Below the pieces are notes generated by a model. The model searched no databases. It was given only the letters and a program-made list of their open reading frames with translations, and was not told where the DNA came from. A stretch of 49,531 nucleotides of DNA from UBA6197 sp047638075 (GTDB taxonomy: Bacteria > Pseudomonadota > Alphaproteobacteria > Rhodobacterales > Rhodobacteraceae). The stretch's first letter is position 1. Each line of letters begins with the position of its first letter. Shown here one piece after another: positions 35,117 to 43,678 of the stretch. The stretch lies in assembly GCF_047638075.1 (NCBI RefSeq), contig NZ_JBLJBV010000098.1, positions 1 to 49,531 of the forward strand, read 5' to 3'. The translations under genes were made by a program, and so were the position numbers.

Positions 35117-36064
35117 TTATTCTTGCGTCACCGGGCCAAATTCACCGATGCGCATGATTTCCCACTCTAACGTAATTCCCTGACTCTGCAAAACCTTTTT
35201 GCGCACCTCCTCGCCCAGACCTTCCAGATCGGCGGCGGTTGCACCATCGGCATTGATCAGAAAATTCGGATGCATTTCAGACATTTGCGCACCGCCGTGC
35301 TTTGCGCCGCGCAATCCGGCGCGGTCGATCACCGCCCAGGCCTTCAGATCATGCGTATCATCATCGCGCCCGGTCGAGGAATATCCCGCCGGGTTGCGAA
35401 AGGTAGAGCCAGCGCTGCGGGCCTTGGTGGGTTGGCTGGCATCGCGGCGGGCAAGCTGGTCGTCCATCTTCGCGGCAAGGGCCAAAGGGTCGCCGGACGC
35501 GGCGCGCAGGCGGGCGCCGGTCAGCACCCAGCCATCCGCCAACGCACTGGAACGATAGGCGAATTTCAGATCATCCGGGGTCAGTGTCACGGGCTTCCCG
35601 GTACGGGTCAGGGCATAGGCCTCGATCAGGTGATCCGCGACATAGGTGCCGTAGCAGCCTGCGTTCATGCGCACGGCGCCGCCGATGGCGCCGGGGATGG
35701 TGCGCAGGAAGGTCAGGTCCAACCCCGCCTCGGCGGCGCGGCGGGCGACATGCGCGTCCAGGGCCGCAGCGCCAACGACCACGCTATCCCCTTGAACATC
35801 AATGGAATTAAATCCACGCCCCAGCCGGATAACCACCGCCCGGATACCGCCATCGCGCACGATCAGGTTGGAACCGACCCCCATCGGAAAGACCGGCACA
35901 CCCGACGGCAAACTACTAAGGAACAACGACAGATCCTCAGCATCCGCAGGTTGAAACAGCCAATCCGCCGGACCGCCGACGCGCAACCAGGTCAGGTCCG
36001 CCAGCGGCCGGTTTTGGGTCAGCGTGCCGCGCGGGCGATACTCAGAGGGAGAGGCGGTTTCCAT
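35117..36064 (-). CDS. murB: UDP-N-acetylenolpyruvoylglucosamine reductase MurB
   Basis: MurB is the FAD enzyme that reduces UDP-GlcNAc-enolpyruvate to UDP-MurNAc. The 315-residue protein is of the shorter type: TWLRVGGPADWLF, FAD site PMGVGSNLIVRDGGIRAVVIRLG, TIPGAIGGAVRMNAGCYG, the serine acid motif RSAGSTFRNP and the catalytic glutamate in ITLEWEIMRIG. AGGA precedes the ATG. A 124-base gap without an obvious promoter separates it from the DUF2484 gene; ddl follows after 36 bases. Confidence 0.97.
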   Translation of the reverse strand: METASPSEYRPRGTLTQNRPLADLTWLRVGGPADWLFQPADAEDLSLFLSSLPSGVPVFPMGVGSNLIVRDGGIRAVVIRLGRGFNSIDVQGDSVVVGAAALDAHVARRAAEAGLDLTFLRTIPGAIGGAVRMNAGCYGTYVADHLIEAYALTRTGKPVTLTPDDLKFAYRSSALADGWVLTGARLRAASGDPLALAAKMDDQLARRDASQPTKARSAGSTFRNPAGYSSTGRDDDTHDLKAWAVIDRAGLRGAKHGGAQMSEMHPNFLINADGATAADLEGLGEEVRKKVLQSQGITLEWEIMRIGEFGPVTQE

Positions 36065-36188
36065 GCCGTTTCCTAGCCCCGGCGGAAGTTTTCGGCAAGG
36101 GGCAGCACCGACGGGATATGGGAAGGCAAGGTCACTTTTGCGTCGTCTGACTTTGGCAAGGCTTCGGGCAGGCCCCGGCTACAGACGC

Positions 36189-36443
36189 TTATTCGGCGGG
36201 TTCACCCCGGCCGCTGCGCAGTTTGCGGACCAGAAAAAATACCGGCCAGCGCAGCACGCTTACCCCTGCCAGCAGCACGATCAACCCGACCCATGGGCCG
36301 TTTTCCAGCGTGACCCAACCCAGCAGCGGCACCCCGCAGCCAATCAGCACCCAAGCCCCCGGCCAATGGAACCGGCCGGGCGCCACCGCAATGCCCGTGG
36401 CAACCACCGCCCAGATACAGGCAAGGGTTAGCGACAGGCTCAT
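36189..36443 (-). CDS. DUF2484 family small membrane protein
   Basis: This 84-residue protein matches the DUF2484 family that I associate with Rhodobacteraceae dcw clusters. It has three hydrophobic segments (about 5-21, 27-44 and 51-74) and a basic tail RKLRSGRGEPAE. Its ATG overlaps the murC stop as ATGA, so its synthesis is coupled to murC. The function is unknown. Position between murC and murB suggests a link to the membrane stage of wall synthesis or division, but this is inference. Confidence 0.85.
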   Translation of the reverse strand: MSLSLTLACIWAVVATGIAVAPGRFHWPGAWVLIGCGVPLLGWVTLENGPWVGLIVLLAGVSVLRWPVFFLVRKLRSGRGEPAE

Positions 36444-37888
36444 GCGCGCCCCCAATCTTGCAGCGCCGCTGGCAGGCCGTTGGCCCAGGTTGAAATGGTG
36501 CCCGCCCCAAGGCAGACCACGATATCACCGGGGCGCGCCTGTTCGCGCACAAGGCGCGCGAGGTCGCCCTCATCCAGAATGGCGCGGGCGTGGCGGTGGC
36601 CGTGGGCGATAAGCCCGGCGACCAGATCATCGCGCGAGGCGCCCTTGATCGGGTCTTCGCCAGCGGCATAAACCTCGGCAATGGCGACGACGTCGGCCTC
36701 ATTGAAACAGGTGCAGAAATCATCGAACAGGGAATGAAGGCGGCTGTAACGGTGCGGTTGATGCACGGCAATCACGCGACCCTGCGGGCTGCCGGCGATA
36801 GCCTGACGGGCAGCGCGCAGCACGGCGGCAATCTCAACCGGGTGGTGGCCGTAATCGTCAATGAGGGTGACGCCGTTCACCTCGCCCACCTTGGTAAAGC
36901 GGCGGTTGACGCCCGCAAAGCTGGCAAGGGCGGCGCGAATTTCGTCTTTCTTCATACCCAGGTGGCGGGCAACGGCCACGGCGGCCAACGCGTTCGAGAC
37001 GTTGTGATCGCCGGGCATCGGCAAGGTGCAGCCCTCGATCATTGAGGGGTTGCCGTTTTCATCCGGGCCTTCGCCTTGCAGGGCGATGTCGAAATGCGCG
37101 GACCCGGCGTCATAGGTCAGGTTCATTGCCCGCACATCGGCCTGGGCGTTAAAGCCAAAGGTGACAACCCGGCGGTCGGTCAGGCGGCCGACCAGCGCCT
37201 GCACCTCGGCATGGTCGGTGCAGCAGACGGCCAGACCGTAGAACGGAATGTTCGATACAAAGTCGTAAAAGCCTTTGCGCAGGGCGTCAAAGCTGCCCCA
37301 ATGTTCCATATGTTCGGGGTCAATGTTGGTGACAATGGCAATGGTGGCGGGCAGACGGTTGAACGATCCGTCGGATTCGTCAGCCTCGACCACCATCCAT
37401 TCGCCAGCGCCCGCGCGCGCGTTCGAGCCGTAGGCATGGATCACGCCGCCGTTGATGACGGTCGGGTCCAGCCCGCCCCTGTCCAGCAGCGTGGCGACCA
37501 TGGTGGTGGTGGTGGTTTTGCCATGCGTTCCGCCGATCGCGATGTTCGAGCGCAGGCGCATCAGTTCGGCCAGCATCTCAGCGCGGCGCACGACCGGAAG
37601 GCCGCGCCGGCGGGCCTCTTCCAGCTCGGGGTTGCCCTTGCGGATCGCGGTTGAGACCACGACCACGGCCGCATCGCCCAGGTTTTCGGCGCGCTGGCCC
37701 TCAAACACGGTGGCGCCCAGATCCACCAGCCGGTCGGTGATTTTAGAGGCTTTCGCGTCAGACCCCTGCACGGTGAAGCCCTGGGTCATCAGCACTTCGG
37801 CAATGCCAGACATGCCAATACCGCCGATGCCGACAAAGTGGATCGGGCCCAGTTCGCCCGGAAGTTTCGTGGCGGCAGCAGCGCTCAT
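36440..37888 (-). CDS. murC: UDP-N-acetylmuramate--L-alanine ligase MurC
   Basis: MurC adds L-alanine to UDP-MurNAc. The 482-residue ligase shows the start IHFVGIGGIGMSGIAEVL, ATP loop IGGTHGKTTTTTMVA, VVEADESDGSF, and the C-terminal domain DDYGHHPVEIAAVL. The ATG overlaps the murG stop (ATGA) and its stop overlaps the DUF2484 start, so three genes are translationally coupled. Confidence 0.98.
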   Translation of the reverse strand: MSAAAATKLPGELGPIHFVGIGGIGMSGIAEVLMTQGFTVQGSDAKASKITDRLVDLGATVFEGQRAENLGDAAVVVVSTAIRKGNPELEEARRRGLPVVRRAEMLAELMRLRSNIAIGGTHGKTTTTTMVATLLDRGGLDPTVINGGVIHAYGSNARAGAGEWMVVEADESDGSFNRLPATIAIVTNIDPEHMEHWGSFDALRKGFYDFVSNIPFYGLAVCCTDHAEVQALVGRLTDRRVVTFGFNAQADVRAMNLTYDAGSAHFDIALQGEGPDENGNPSMIEGCTLPMPGDHNVSNALAAVAVARHLGMKKDEIRAALASFAGVNRRFTKVGEVNGVTLIDDYGHHPVEIAAVLRAARQAIAGSPQGRVIAVHQPHRYSRLHSLFDDFCTCFNEADVVAIAEVYAAGEDPIKGASRDDLVAGLIAHGHRHARAILDEGDLARLVREQARPGDIVVCLGAGTISTWANGLPAALQDWGRA

Positions 37889-38988
37889 TGCGTTTTGTCC
37901 TTCAGCAGATTTTCGACCAGCCCGACCAGCCGTTCCGTCGCATCCGGGATCCCGTACCCCAGCGCCGAGGTCGCCATCTGCCTTGCGGCGGCCGGATTGT
38001 CCAGAACCAGCGCGACCTGATCACGCAAGGTTTCAACCGTAAGCAGCTTTTCGGGGATCATGATCGCCCCCCCGGCATCGACCAGCCCGCGCGCGTTGGC
38101 GGTTTGATGATCGCCGGTGGCGGCGGCGTAGGGGATCAGCACCGAGGGGCGACCAATCACGGAAATGTCAGCGACCGAACTGGCGCCGGCGCGGGAAATG
38201 ACCAGTTGCGCCTCTGAAAGGCGGCGCGGCACATCGTTGAAAAAGGGCATCACTTCGGCGTCAATCCCGGCCTCGGCATAGGCGGCGGTAACGCGGGCGG
38301 CGTCTTCGTCACGGGCCTGATGGGCGATGCGCAGGCTGGCGCGCAGGGGGGCGGGCAGGTTGGCGATAGCCGCGGGAACGATGTCCGACAGGACGCGCGC
38401 GCCCTGACTGCCGCCGATGACCAGCAGGCTCATCGGGTAGTCACCGGGGGGAATATAGGGGGCGGCGGCGCGGTCGCGCACAGCGGCGCGCACCGGGTTG
38501 CCGGTATGCTGGCCCACCACGTCCTGAGGCAGATCCGTGGGCCAGGTGCCGCAGGCAAAGGTGGTGACGCGGCGGGCAAAGGCGCGGTTGACCTTGCCCA
38601 TCACGCCGTTTTGTTCGTGGATCATCCGCGGCACGCGCAGCACCAGCGCCGAGGCCAGCGCCGGGATCGTCGGATAACCGCCAAAGCCGACAACAACCGC
38701 AGGCCGGTCCCTCAGCCCGGACCAGACCGCCCCCATCACCCCGCCCGCAATCTTGAACGGCACTGCCAGCCGGGCCAGCACCCCGCCGCGCGCAAAGGTG
38801 GCCGAGGCCACCTGCACCACCTGCACCACATGCGGAAAGCCGCCCGCATAACGTGCGCCGCGCGCGTCAGTTGACAGTTTCACCCGCCAGCCGCGGCGCA
38901 CCATCGCCTCGGCCAGGGCCTGCGCGGGGAACATATGCCCCCCGGTGCCACCCGCCGCGATCAGCAAAAGGGGTGCGCGCGTCGCCAT
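37885..38988 (-). CDS. murG: lipid II synthase GlcNAc transferase MurG
   Basis: MurG adds GlcNAc to lipid I on the inner face of the membrane, giving lipid II. The 367-residue GT28 glycosyltransferase has LIAAGGTGGHMFPAQALAEAM, the segment IHEQNGVMGKVNRAFA, the LLVIGGSQGARVLSD motif and SRAGASSVADISVIGRPSVLIPYAAATGDHQTANA at the UDP-sugar site. The ATG overlaps the ftsW stop as TGATG; a GTG one codon earlier is possible. Confidence 0.98.
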   Translation of the reverse strand: MATRAPLLLIAAGGTGGHMFPAQALAEAMVRRGWRVKLSTDARGARYAGGFPHVVQVVQVASATFARGGVLARLAVPFKIAGGVMGAVWSGLRDRPAVVVGFGGYPTIPALASALVLRVPRMIHEQNGVMGKVNRAFARRVTTFACGTWPTDLPQDVVGQHTGNPVRAAVRDRAAAPYIPPGDYPMSLLVIGGSQGARVLSDIVPAAIANLPAPLRASLRIAHQARDEDAARVTAAYAEAGIDAEVMPFFNDVPRRLSEAQLVISRAGASSVADISVIGRPSVLIPYAAATGDHQTANARGLVDAGGAIMIPEKLLTVETLRDQVALVLDNPAAARQMATSALGYGIPDATERLVGLVENLLKDKTQ

Positions 38989-40154
38989 CACCGCCCCCGT
39001 CGCGCCAGAATGTCAGATATTTGCCCCTGGGGCCGGGTCCGGGTCAGCGCCAACAGCATCCCCAGCGCAACCCCTGACGCAATCACCGACGAGCCGCCAT
39101 AGCTGACGAAGGGCAGCGTCATGCCCTTGGCGGGCAGCAAACGCACCGCAACCCCCATGTTGATCAGCGCCTGAACGCCAAAGGCACAGGCAAGCCCGGT
39201 GCCCGCCAACCGGGTGAACGGATCGCGTTCGCGCATCAGCCGCACCAGCGAACGGACCACCACCACGGCGTAAAGCGCGATGATCGCCAGTACCAGAATG
39301 AGGCCGTATTCTTCGGCGGCGACGGCGATGATGAAGTCGGTATGCGCGTCCGGCAGCGACCATTTCACCGTGCCTTCGCCCACGCCGACGCCAAAGAAGC
39401 CGCCCTCTTGAATGGCGTTGGTGGCATAGCCGATCTGGGTGCGCGGGTCGATGTCGGCGCTAAGAAACCCGTCGATCCGGCGGGCGAAATGTTCAGACGC
39501 ACCGTAGGCCAGAAAACCGCCCGCCGCCGTCAGCCCGGCCAGAACCGTCAACAAGACAATCGGCGCCCCGGCCACGAAATAGATCACCGCCCAGGAAAAC
39601 AGCACCAGACTGGCCTGCCCGAAATCGGGTTGCAGCGCCAGCAACAGCACCACGATCAGCGCCACTACAAAGGAATAAAGCCGCCCCGGAGGCCCCGCCA
39701 CCTCTTGGCTGGCTGCCATGAACCATGCGACCAACACCACGAAACCAGGTTTGAGAAACTCGGACGGTTGCACCGAGGCAAACCCGAAACTGAACCAGCG
39801 AATCGCACCCTTGCCAAAGTCTGTGCCGAAAACCGGCAGCAAACCCAGCGCGATGAAGGCACCCGCAAACCCCAACACGCCTAGGCGGCGCACCTGCACC
39901 GGGGTCATCATCGACACCAGCACCATTACCGTCAGTGCAACGCCGCCAAAAAACAACTGCCGCTGCACATAGTAAAACGGCGGCAAGCCGTTCTTTTCTG
40001 CCAAGGGAACCGAAGCCGCCAGCCCCAGCAATATGCCGATGCCAAACAGCATCAGAACGCTGGATAGCGCCCATTTGTCGATCGTCCGCCACCAGCGGGG
40101 AAGCACAGGTTCACCCGCCCTGATGGGCACGGTGCCAAACACCATTTCAGTCAT
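38988..40154 (-). CDS. ftsW: peptidoglycan glycosyltransferase FtsW (SEDS family)
   Basis: FtsW polymerises septal glycan strands together with FtsI. The 388-residue protein has about ten hydrophobic helices and SEDS landmarks: FGKGAIRWFSFGFASVQPSEFLKP, the region around LQPDFGQASLVLF, the catalytic-loop side DPRTQIGYATNAIQEGGFFGVGVGEG and PFVSYGGSSVIASGVALG. The ATG at 40154 is chosen (an ATG 3 codons later is close). It is separated from murD by 165 bases with GC-rich hairpins, and TACACT at 40207-40212 might be a -10 box. Confidence 0.96.
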   Translation of the reverse strand: MTEMVFGTVPIRAGEPVLPRWWRTIDKWALSSVLMLFGIGILLGLAASVPLAEKNGLPPFYYVQRQLFFGGVALTVMVLVSMMTPVQVRRLGVLGFAGAFIALGLLPVFGTDFGKGAIRWFSFGFASVQPSEFLKPGFVVLVAWFMAASQEVAGPPGRLYSFVVALIVVLLLALQPDFGQASLVLFSWAVIYFVAGAPIVLLTVLAGLTAAGGFLAYGASEHFARRIDGFLSADIDPRTQIGYATNAIQEGGFFGVGVGEGTVKWSLPDAHTDFIIAVAAEEYGLILVLAIIALYAVVVVRSLVRLMRERDPFTRLAGTGLACAFGVQALINMGVAVRLLPAKGMTLPFVSYGGSSVIASGVALGMLLALTRTRPQGQISDILARRGR

Positions 40155-40274
40155 TGGATACCGCCGTCGCTGCCTCAATCACGCCCGTTTGCCGGGTCTG
40201 AGGGGAAGTGTAGCGAAATTAATCGCATCACGCCAGCAGAAGATAACGCATTCACCCGCTTTGGCGGGGGGTTA

Positions 40275-40301
40275 GCGGCGCTTTGCAGGGGGCAGCGCCG
40301 C
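40275..40301 (-). terminator. hairpin between murD and ftsW
   Basis: GCGGCGCT (40275-40282) and AGCGCCGC (40294-40301) pair with an 11-base loop, 18 bases after the murD stop. No T-run follows on the minus strand; a second small hairpin (CCCGC/GCGGG) lies next. Partial termination is possible. Confidence 0.35.
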
Positions 40302-40319
40302 AGGCCGCGCGCCGCCCGT

Positions 40320-41720
40320 TCAGCCCAGCCGGGCCTGAACCAACCGGGTGAAATCGTCGCCGCGTTTTTCGAAATTGGGATATTGGTCGAACGAGGCGGC
40401 GGCGGGGGCCAGTAGAACGGTGTCGCCCGCTTTGGCCTCATCAGCGGCGCGGGCGACGGCAACCTCCATGGTTTCGCAGATCTCATGCGGGGTGTCGCCC
40501 AGTTCCAACGCGAAATCGCGAGCGGAATGGCCGATCAGATAGGCCTTGACCACCGACCCAAGAAACGGTTTCAACCCCGCGATTCCGCCGTCCTTGCCCA
40601 ATCCCCCTGCAATCCAGCGGATTTTGGGGAAGGCTTGCAAAGCCTTGGCGGCACTGTCGACATTGGTGGCCTTGCTGTCGTTGACATAGCGCACGCCACC
40701 CGCTTCGGCGACGGTCTGGCTGCGGTGCGGCAAACCACCAAAGCTGTGAAACGCCGCCTCGATGTCGCGCGGCGAAAGGCCCAAGGTGCGGCAGGCGGCA
40801 TAGGCGGCGCAGGCGTTCTGGTGATTATGCGCCCCCGGCAGGCCCGGCACTGCGCGCAGATCAATCGACGCCACCTGACGGCCCCGCCGCCATTCCGCCA
40901 AGAACCCCTTGCGCGCAAACACCGACCAGCCGTAATCGCCCAGCTTCTGACCCGAGGATATGCGGATCACGCGGTCATCCTCGCGCCCGGTGGAAAGCTG
41001 GTTGGCCAGATAAACGCCCTCGGGCTCGTCCACGCCAATCACCGCGCGGTCCGGCCCACCCTCGGCAAACAAGCGGCGCTTGGCGGCGAAATACCCGCCG
41101 ATGCCGCCGTGCCGATCCAGATGGTCAGGCGAAAGATTGGTGAAAACCGCGACATCCGGGGTTAGCGCGCGGGCAAGGTCGGTCTGGTAAGACGACAGTT
41201 CCAGCACGACAACCTCACCTGCCTCAGCCGGAGGCAGGTCCAACACGCCGCGTCCGATATTGCCAGCCATCTGAACCGGACGGCCCACGGCCTGAAGGAT
41301 GTGATGGATCAGCGCCGTGGTGGTGGATTTGCCGTTCGAGCCGGTGACCGCCACAACCTTCGGGATCAGATCGAAATGGTCCCAGTCTGGGGTGGCCCAA
41401 CTGCGAAAGAACAGGCCGATATCATTGTCGACCGAAATCCCCTCGGCCATCGCGCGGGCGATGATCCGGTTCGGGGCGGGGTAAAGATGCGGGATGCCGG
41501 GGCTGACGATCAGCGCGGCCACCCCCTCAAAAGCACCAGCACGGGTCAGGTCGTACAGCACCAGCCCGGCGGTTTCAGCATGGGCGCGGGCCTCGGGACT
41601 GTCATCCCAGCAAAGCGGTTTGGCCCCGCCCGCCGCCAGCGCCGCCGCCGTGGCCAGACCAGAACGGCCAAGGCCCAGAACCGCGACCTTCTGCCCGTCA
41701 TAGCCCTGCACTGCGATCAT
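40320..41720 (-). CDS. murD: UDP-N-acetylmuramoyl-L-alanine--D-glutamate ligase MurD
   Basis: MurD adds D-glutamate to UDP-MurNAc-L-Ala. The 466-residue ligase has the N-terminal fold VAVLGLGRSGLATAAALAAGG, ATP loop VVAVTGSNGKSTTTALI, FTNLSPDHLDRHGG, and GVRYVNDSKATNVDSAAKALQAF. The ATG at 41720 follows GTGGGGG; the longer open stretch upstream is intergenic repeat DNA. Unlike its neighbours it is not coupled to the preceding gene: 186 bases with hairpins separate it from the DUF2161 gene. Confidence 0.97.
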   Translation of the reverse strand: MIAVQGYDGQKVAVLGLGRSGLATAAALAAGGAKPLCWDDSPEARAHAETAGLVLYDLTRAGAFEGVAALIVSPGIPHLYPAPNRIIARAMAEGISVDNDIGLFFRSWATPDWDHFDLIPKVVAVTGSNGKSTTTALIHHILQAVGRPVQMAGNIGRGVLDLPPAEAGEVVVLELSSYQTDLARALTPDVAVFTNLSPDHLDRHGGIGGYFAAKRRLFAEGGPDRAVIGVDEPEGVYLANQLSTGREDDRVIRISSGQKLGDYGWSVFARKGFLAEWRRGRQVASIDLRAVPGLPGAHNHQNACAAYAACRTLGLSPRDIEAAFHSFGGLPHRSQTVAEAGGVRYVNDSKATNVDSAAKALQAFPKIRWIAGGLGKDGGIAGLKPFLGSVVKAYLIGHSARDFALELGDTPHEICETMEVAVARAADEAKAGDTVLLAPAAASFDQYPNFEKRGDDFTRLVQARLG

Positions 41721-41740
41721 CACATGCCCCCACGTTGCAG

Positions 41741-41761
41741 GCGGGGGTTTCACACCCCCGC
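41741..41761 (-). promoter_or_regulatory. murD: hairpin in the murD leader
   Basis: GCGGGGGT (41741-41748) and ACCCCCGC (41754-41761) form a perfect 8-bp stem with a 5-base loop, ending 20 bases before the murD ATG. It may affect murD translation or be part of the intergenic element next to it. Confidence 0.45.
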
Positions 41762-41762
41762 A

Positions 41763-41860
41763 CCCCCGTGGAGTATTTGACCCAACGAAAAAGCGAAAGA
41801 GGCAATACCAGACGCATCTGCCGTGATCGCAACTTTTGTTTGGCAAAAATACTCCGGGGG
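41763..41860. repeat. inverted pair of GGAGTATTT-type intergenic elements
   Basis: CCCCCGTGGAGTATTTG starts at 41763 on the plus strand, and its inverted partner (CAAAAATACTCCGGGGG on the plus strand) ends at 41860. Similar CCCCnGGAGTATTT sequences recur between genes in Rhodobacterales, as far as I recall. The pair could form a long hairpin in the RNA between DUF2161 and murD. Confidence 0.6.
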
Positions 41861-41893
41861 TGAGGGGCGACGCCCCGAGGGGGCAGCGCCCCC
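41845..41893 (-). terminator. terminator-like hairpins after the DUF2161 gene
   Basis: Two GC-rich stems (41879-41893 with GGGGGC/GCCCCC, and 41864-41876 with GGGGCG/CGCCCC) lie after the DUF2161 stop. On the minus strand ACCCCCGGAGTATTTTTG follows, giving five T at 41845-41849. The distance from stem to T-run is longer than usual, so termination may be partial. Confidence 0.4.
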
Positions 41894-41906
41894 TGCCCGG
41901 TTGATC

Positions 41907-42596
41907 CTAGGCCCCGTCGCCGCGCAGTTCCGCCAGCATCGCCGCCGCCTCGGTCAGGGCCGCGTGACCCTTCGGGGTCAGCGCATAGATCCCGCGGGCC
42001 GGGCGGTCGAACCAGCCATAATGATCGGCGCGCATCAAGGGGGCCGCGCGCGCAACGCCTGTTGCGCGGGCAAGGATTGCGGCCTGGGTCGGGCCGTGCA
42101 CGCAAAGGTGGTGGGCGCAGCGCAGTGCATCCTGGCGGTAGGCGGTCATTCTGAACTGGCGCGTCATGCCGCCCTGATTGGGGTCACCGACTCGGCGGTC
42201 GAATTCGCGCAAGAGTCGGCCCGCCCGTTTTGTGTTTTGGCGCGGCGCATAGGGGGCGGGGTCAAGATGCGCCTCAACGTGTGGTTCAGCGCCGGTGCGC
42301 ACCGCCAAAAGCCCCAGCCCAAGCCTGCGACACAGGCGGATGATATCGGCGTAGCGCAGTTTCCAGCCCTTCGCAGAGGACACCGGAACCGCCAGATAGA
42401 CCGTATCGAACAGCGTCTGGCGGGCCACCCCCTGCATCACCAGCGCCAGCGAGAACGAGAGTTTCAGCTCGACCACCACTGGGGGTTCATCGCCGCGCCG
42501 GGCCAGCACGTCGCAATCGCCGATTTCGGCCTTGACCGTATAGCCCTGGCCTTCAAGATAGGCTTTGACGGGTGGGTAAAGGTCGGTTTCGCGCAT
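41907..42596 (-). CDS. DUF2161 family protein, PD-(D/E)XK-type fold
   Basis: This 229-residue protein belongs to the DUF2161 family, predicted as a PD-(D/E)XK phosphodiesterase. The core motif is visible: E24, D27/D29 in AEIGDCDVL, then E43-L-K45 in VVVELKL. The C-terminal part (GPTQAAILARATG to GWFDRPARGIYALTPKGHAAL) looks like a winged helix, possibly for DNA binding. The ATG overlaps the mraY stop as TGATG, so it is made together with MraY. Why a nuclease-like protein is in the wall gene cluster is unknown. Terminator-like hairpins follow it. Confidence 0.88.
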   Translation of the reverse strand: MRETDLYPPVKAYLEGQGYTVKAEIGDCDVLARRGDEPPVVVELKLSFSLALVMQGVARQTLFDTVYLAVPVSSAKGWKLRYADIIRLCRRLGLGLLAVRTGAEPHVEAHLDPAPYAPRQNTKRAGRLLREFDRRVGDPNQGGMTRQFRMTAYRQDALRCAHHLCVHGPTQAAILARATGVARAAPLMRADHYGWFDRPARGIYALTPKGHAALTEAAAMLAELRGDGA

Positions 42597-43678
42597 CAGC
42601 GCAGCTTCAGTGTCGCCAGACCGATCAGCGCGAGGATCAGCGAGATGATCCAGAAGCGGATCACGATCTGCGGCTCGGACCAGCCCTTTTTCTCAAAATG
42701 ATGATGAATCGGGGCCATCAGGAACACCCGTTTCCCGGTGCGTTTGAAGTAAAGCACCTGAATGATGACCGACAGCGCCTCGACCACGAACAGCCCGCCG
42801 ACGATGGCCAGTACGATCTCGTGTTTGGTGCAGACCGCAATCGCGCCCAAGGCGCCGCCAAGGGCAAGGCTGCCGGTATCGCCCATGAATACGGCCGCCG
42901 GTGGCGCGTTATACCACAAAAACCCAAGCCCACCGCCGATCAGCGCGGCGGTGAACACGAATATCTCGCCAGTGCCCGGCACGAAATGAACGCCCAGATA
43001 TTCGGTATAGTCGACGCGGCCAACGATGTAGGCGATCGCGCCCAGCGTGGCGGCGGCGATCATCACCGGCATGACTGCAAGCCCATCCAGCCCATCAGTC
43101 AGGTTGACCGCGTTTGCCGCGCCGACGATCACGATCATCGCGAAGGGCACGAACAAGACACCCAGGTTGATCAGCACATCCTTGAACACCGGCAATGCCA
43201 GTTGATTGGTCAGCGCCGCCGGGTGAACCCAGGCGGCCGCCGCTGCGGCCAGCGCGGCGATTACCAAGCCAAGACCAAAGCGCACCCGCGAGGAGACGCC
43301 CTTGGTATTTTGTTTGGCAACCTTGGCGTAGTCATCGGCAAAACCGATCAGGCCAAAACCAAAAGTCACGAACAGCACGATCCAGACATAGGCATTGTCA
43401 AGCCGCGCCCATAGCAGCGTCGAGGTCAGCAGCGCAGACAGGATCAGCAGCCCGCCCATGGTGGGGGTGCCGGCCTTCGCGAAATGGGTGGCCGGGCCAT
43501 CATCGCGGATCGGTTGACCCTTGCCCTGACGGCGGCGCAGCATGTTGATCAACGGGCGGCCAAAGACAAAGCCAAAGATCAGCGCCGTAAAAAACGCGGC
43601 CCCTGCGCGGAAGGTAATGTAGCGAAACAGGTTGAACAGCCCGCTTGCGTCCGTCAGTTCGGTCAACCAATACAGCAT
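42596..43678 (-). CDS. mraY: phospho-MurNAc-pentapeptide transferase MraY
   Basis: MraY transfers phospho-MurNAc-pentapeptide to undecaprenyl phosphate, making lipid I. The 360-residue membrane enzyme has about ten helices, the aspartates of GFADDYAKV, the motif NAVNLTDGLDGLAVMP and the HHH motif in APIHHHFEKKGW, which are family hallmarks. Its ATG overlaps the murF stop as TAATG, and its stop overlaps the DUF2161 start as TGATG. Confidence 0.98.
   Translation of the reverse strand: MLYWLTELTDASGLFNLFRYITFRAGAAFFTALIFGFVFGRPLINMLRRRQGKGQPIRDDGPATHFAKAGTPTMGGLLILSALLTSTLLWARLDNAYVWIVLFVTFGFGLIGFADDYAKVAKQNTKGVSSRVRFGLGLVIAALAAAAAAWVHPAALTNQLALPVFKDVLINLGVLFVPFAMIVIVGAANAVNLTDGLDGLAVMPVMIAAATLGAIAYIVGRVDYTEYLGVHFVPGTGEIFVFTAALIGGGLGFLWYNAPPAAVFMGDTGSLALGGALGAIAVCTKHEIVLAIVGGLFVVEALSVIIQVLYFKRTGKRVFLMAPIHHHFEKKGWSEPQIVIRFWIISLILALIGLATLKLR

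Noticed and set aside
41721..41846. N-terminal extension of murD
   Set aside because: The added residues are translated from the inverted GGAGTATTT element and a hairpin; the family N-terminus starts at 41720.
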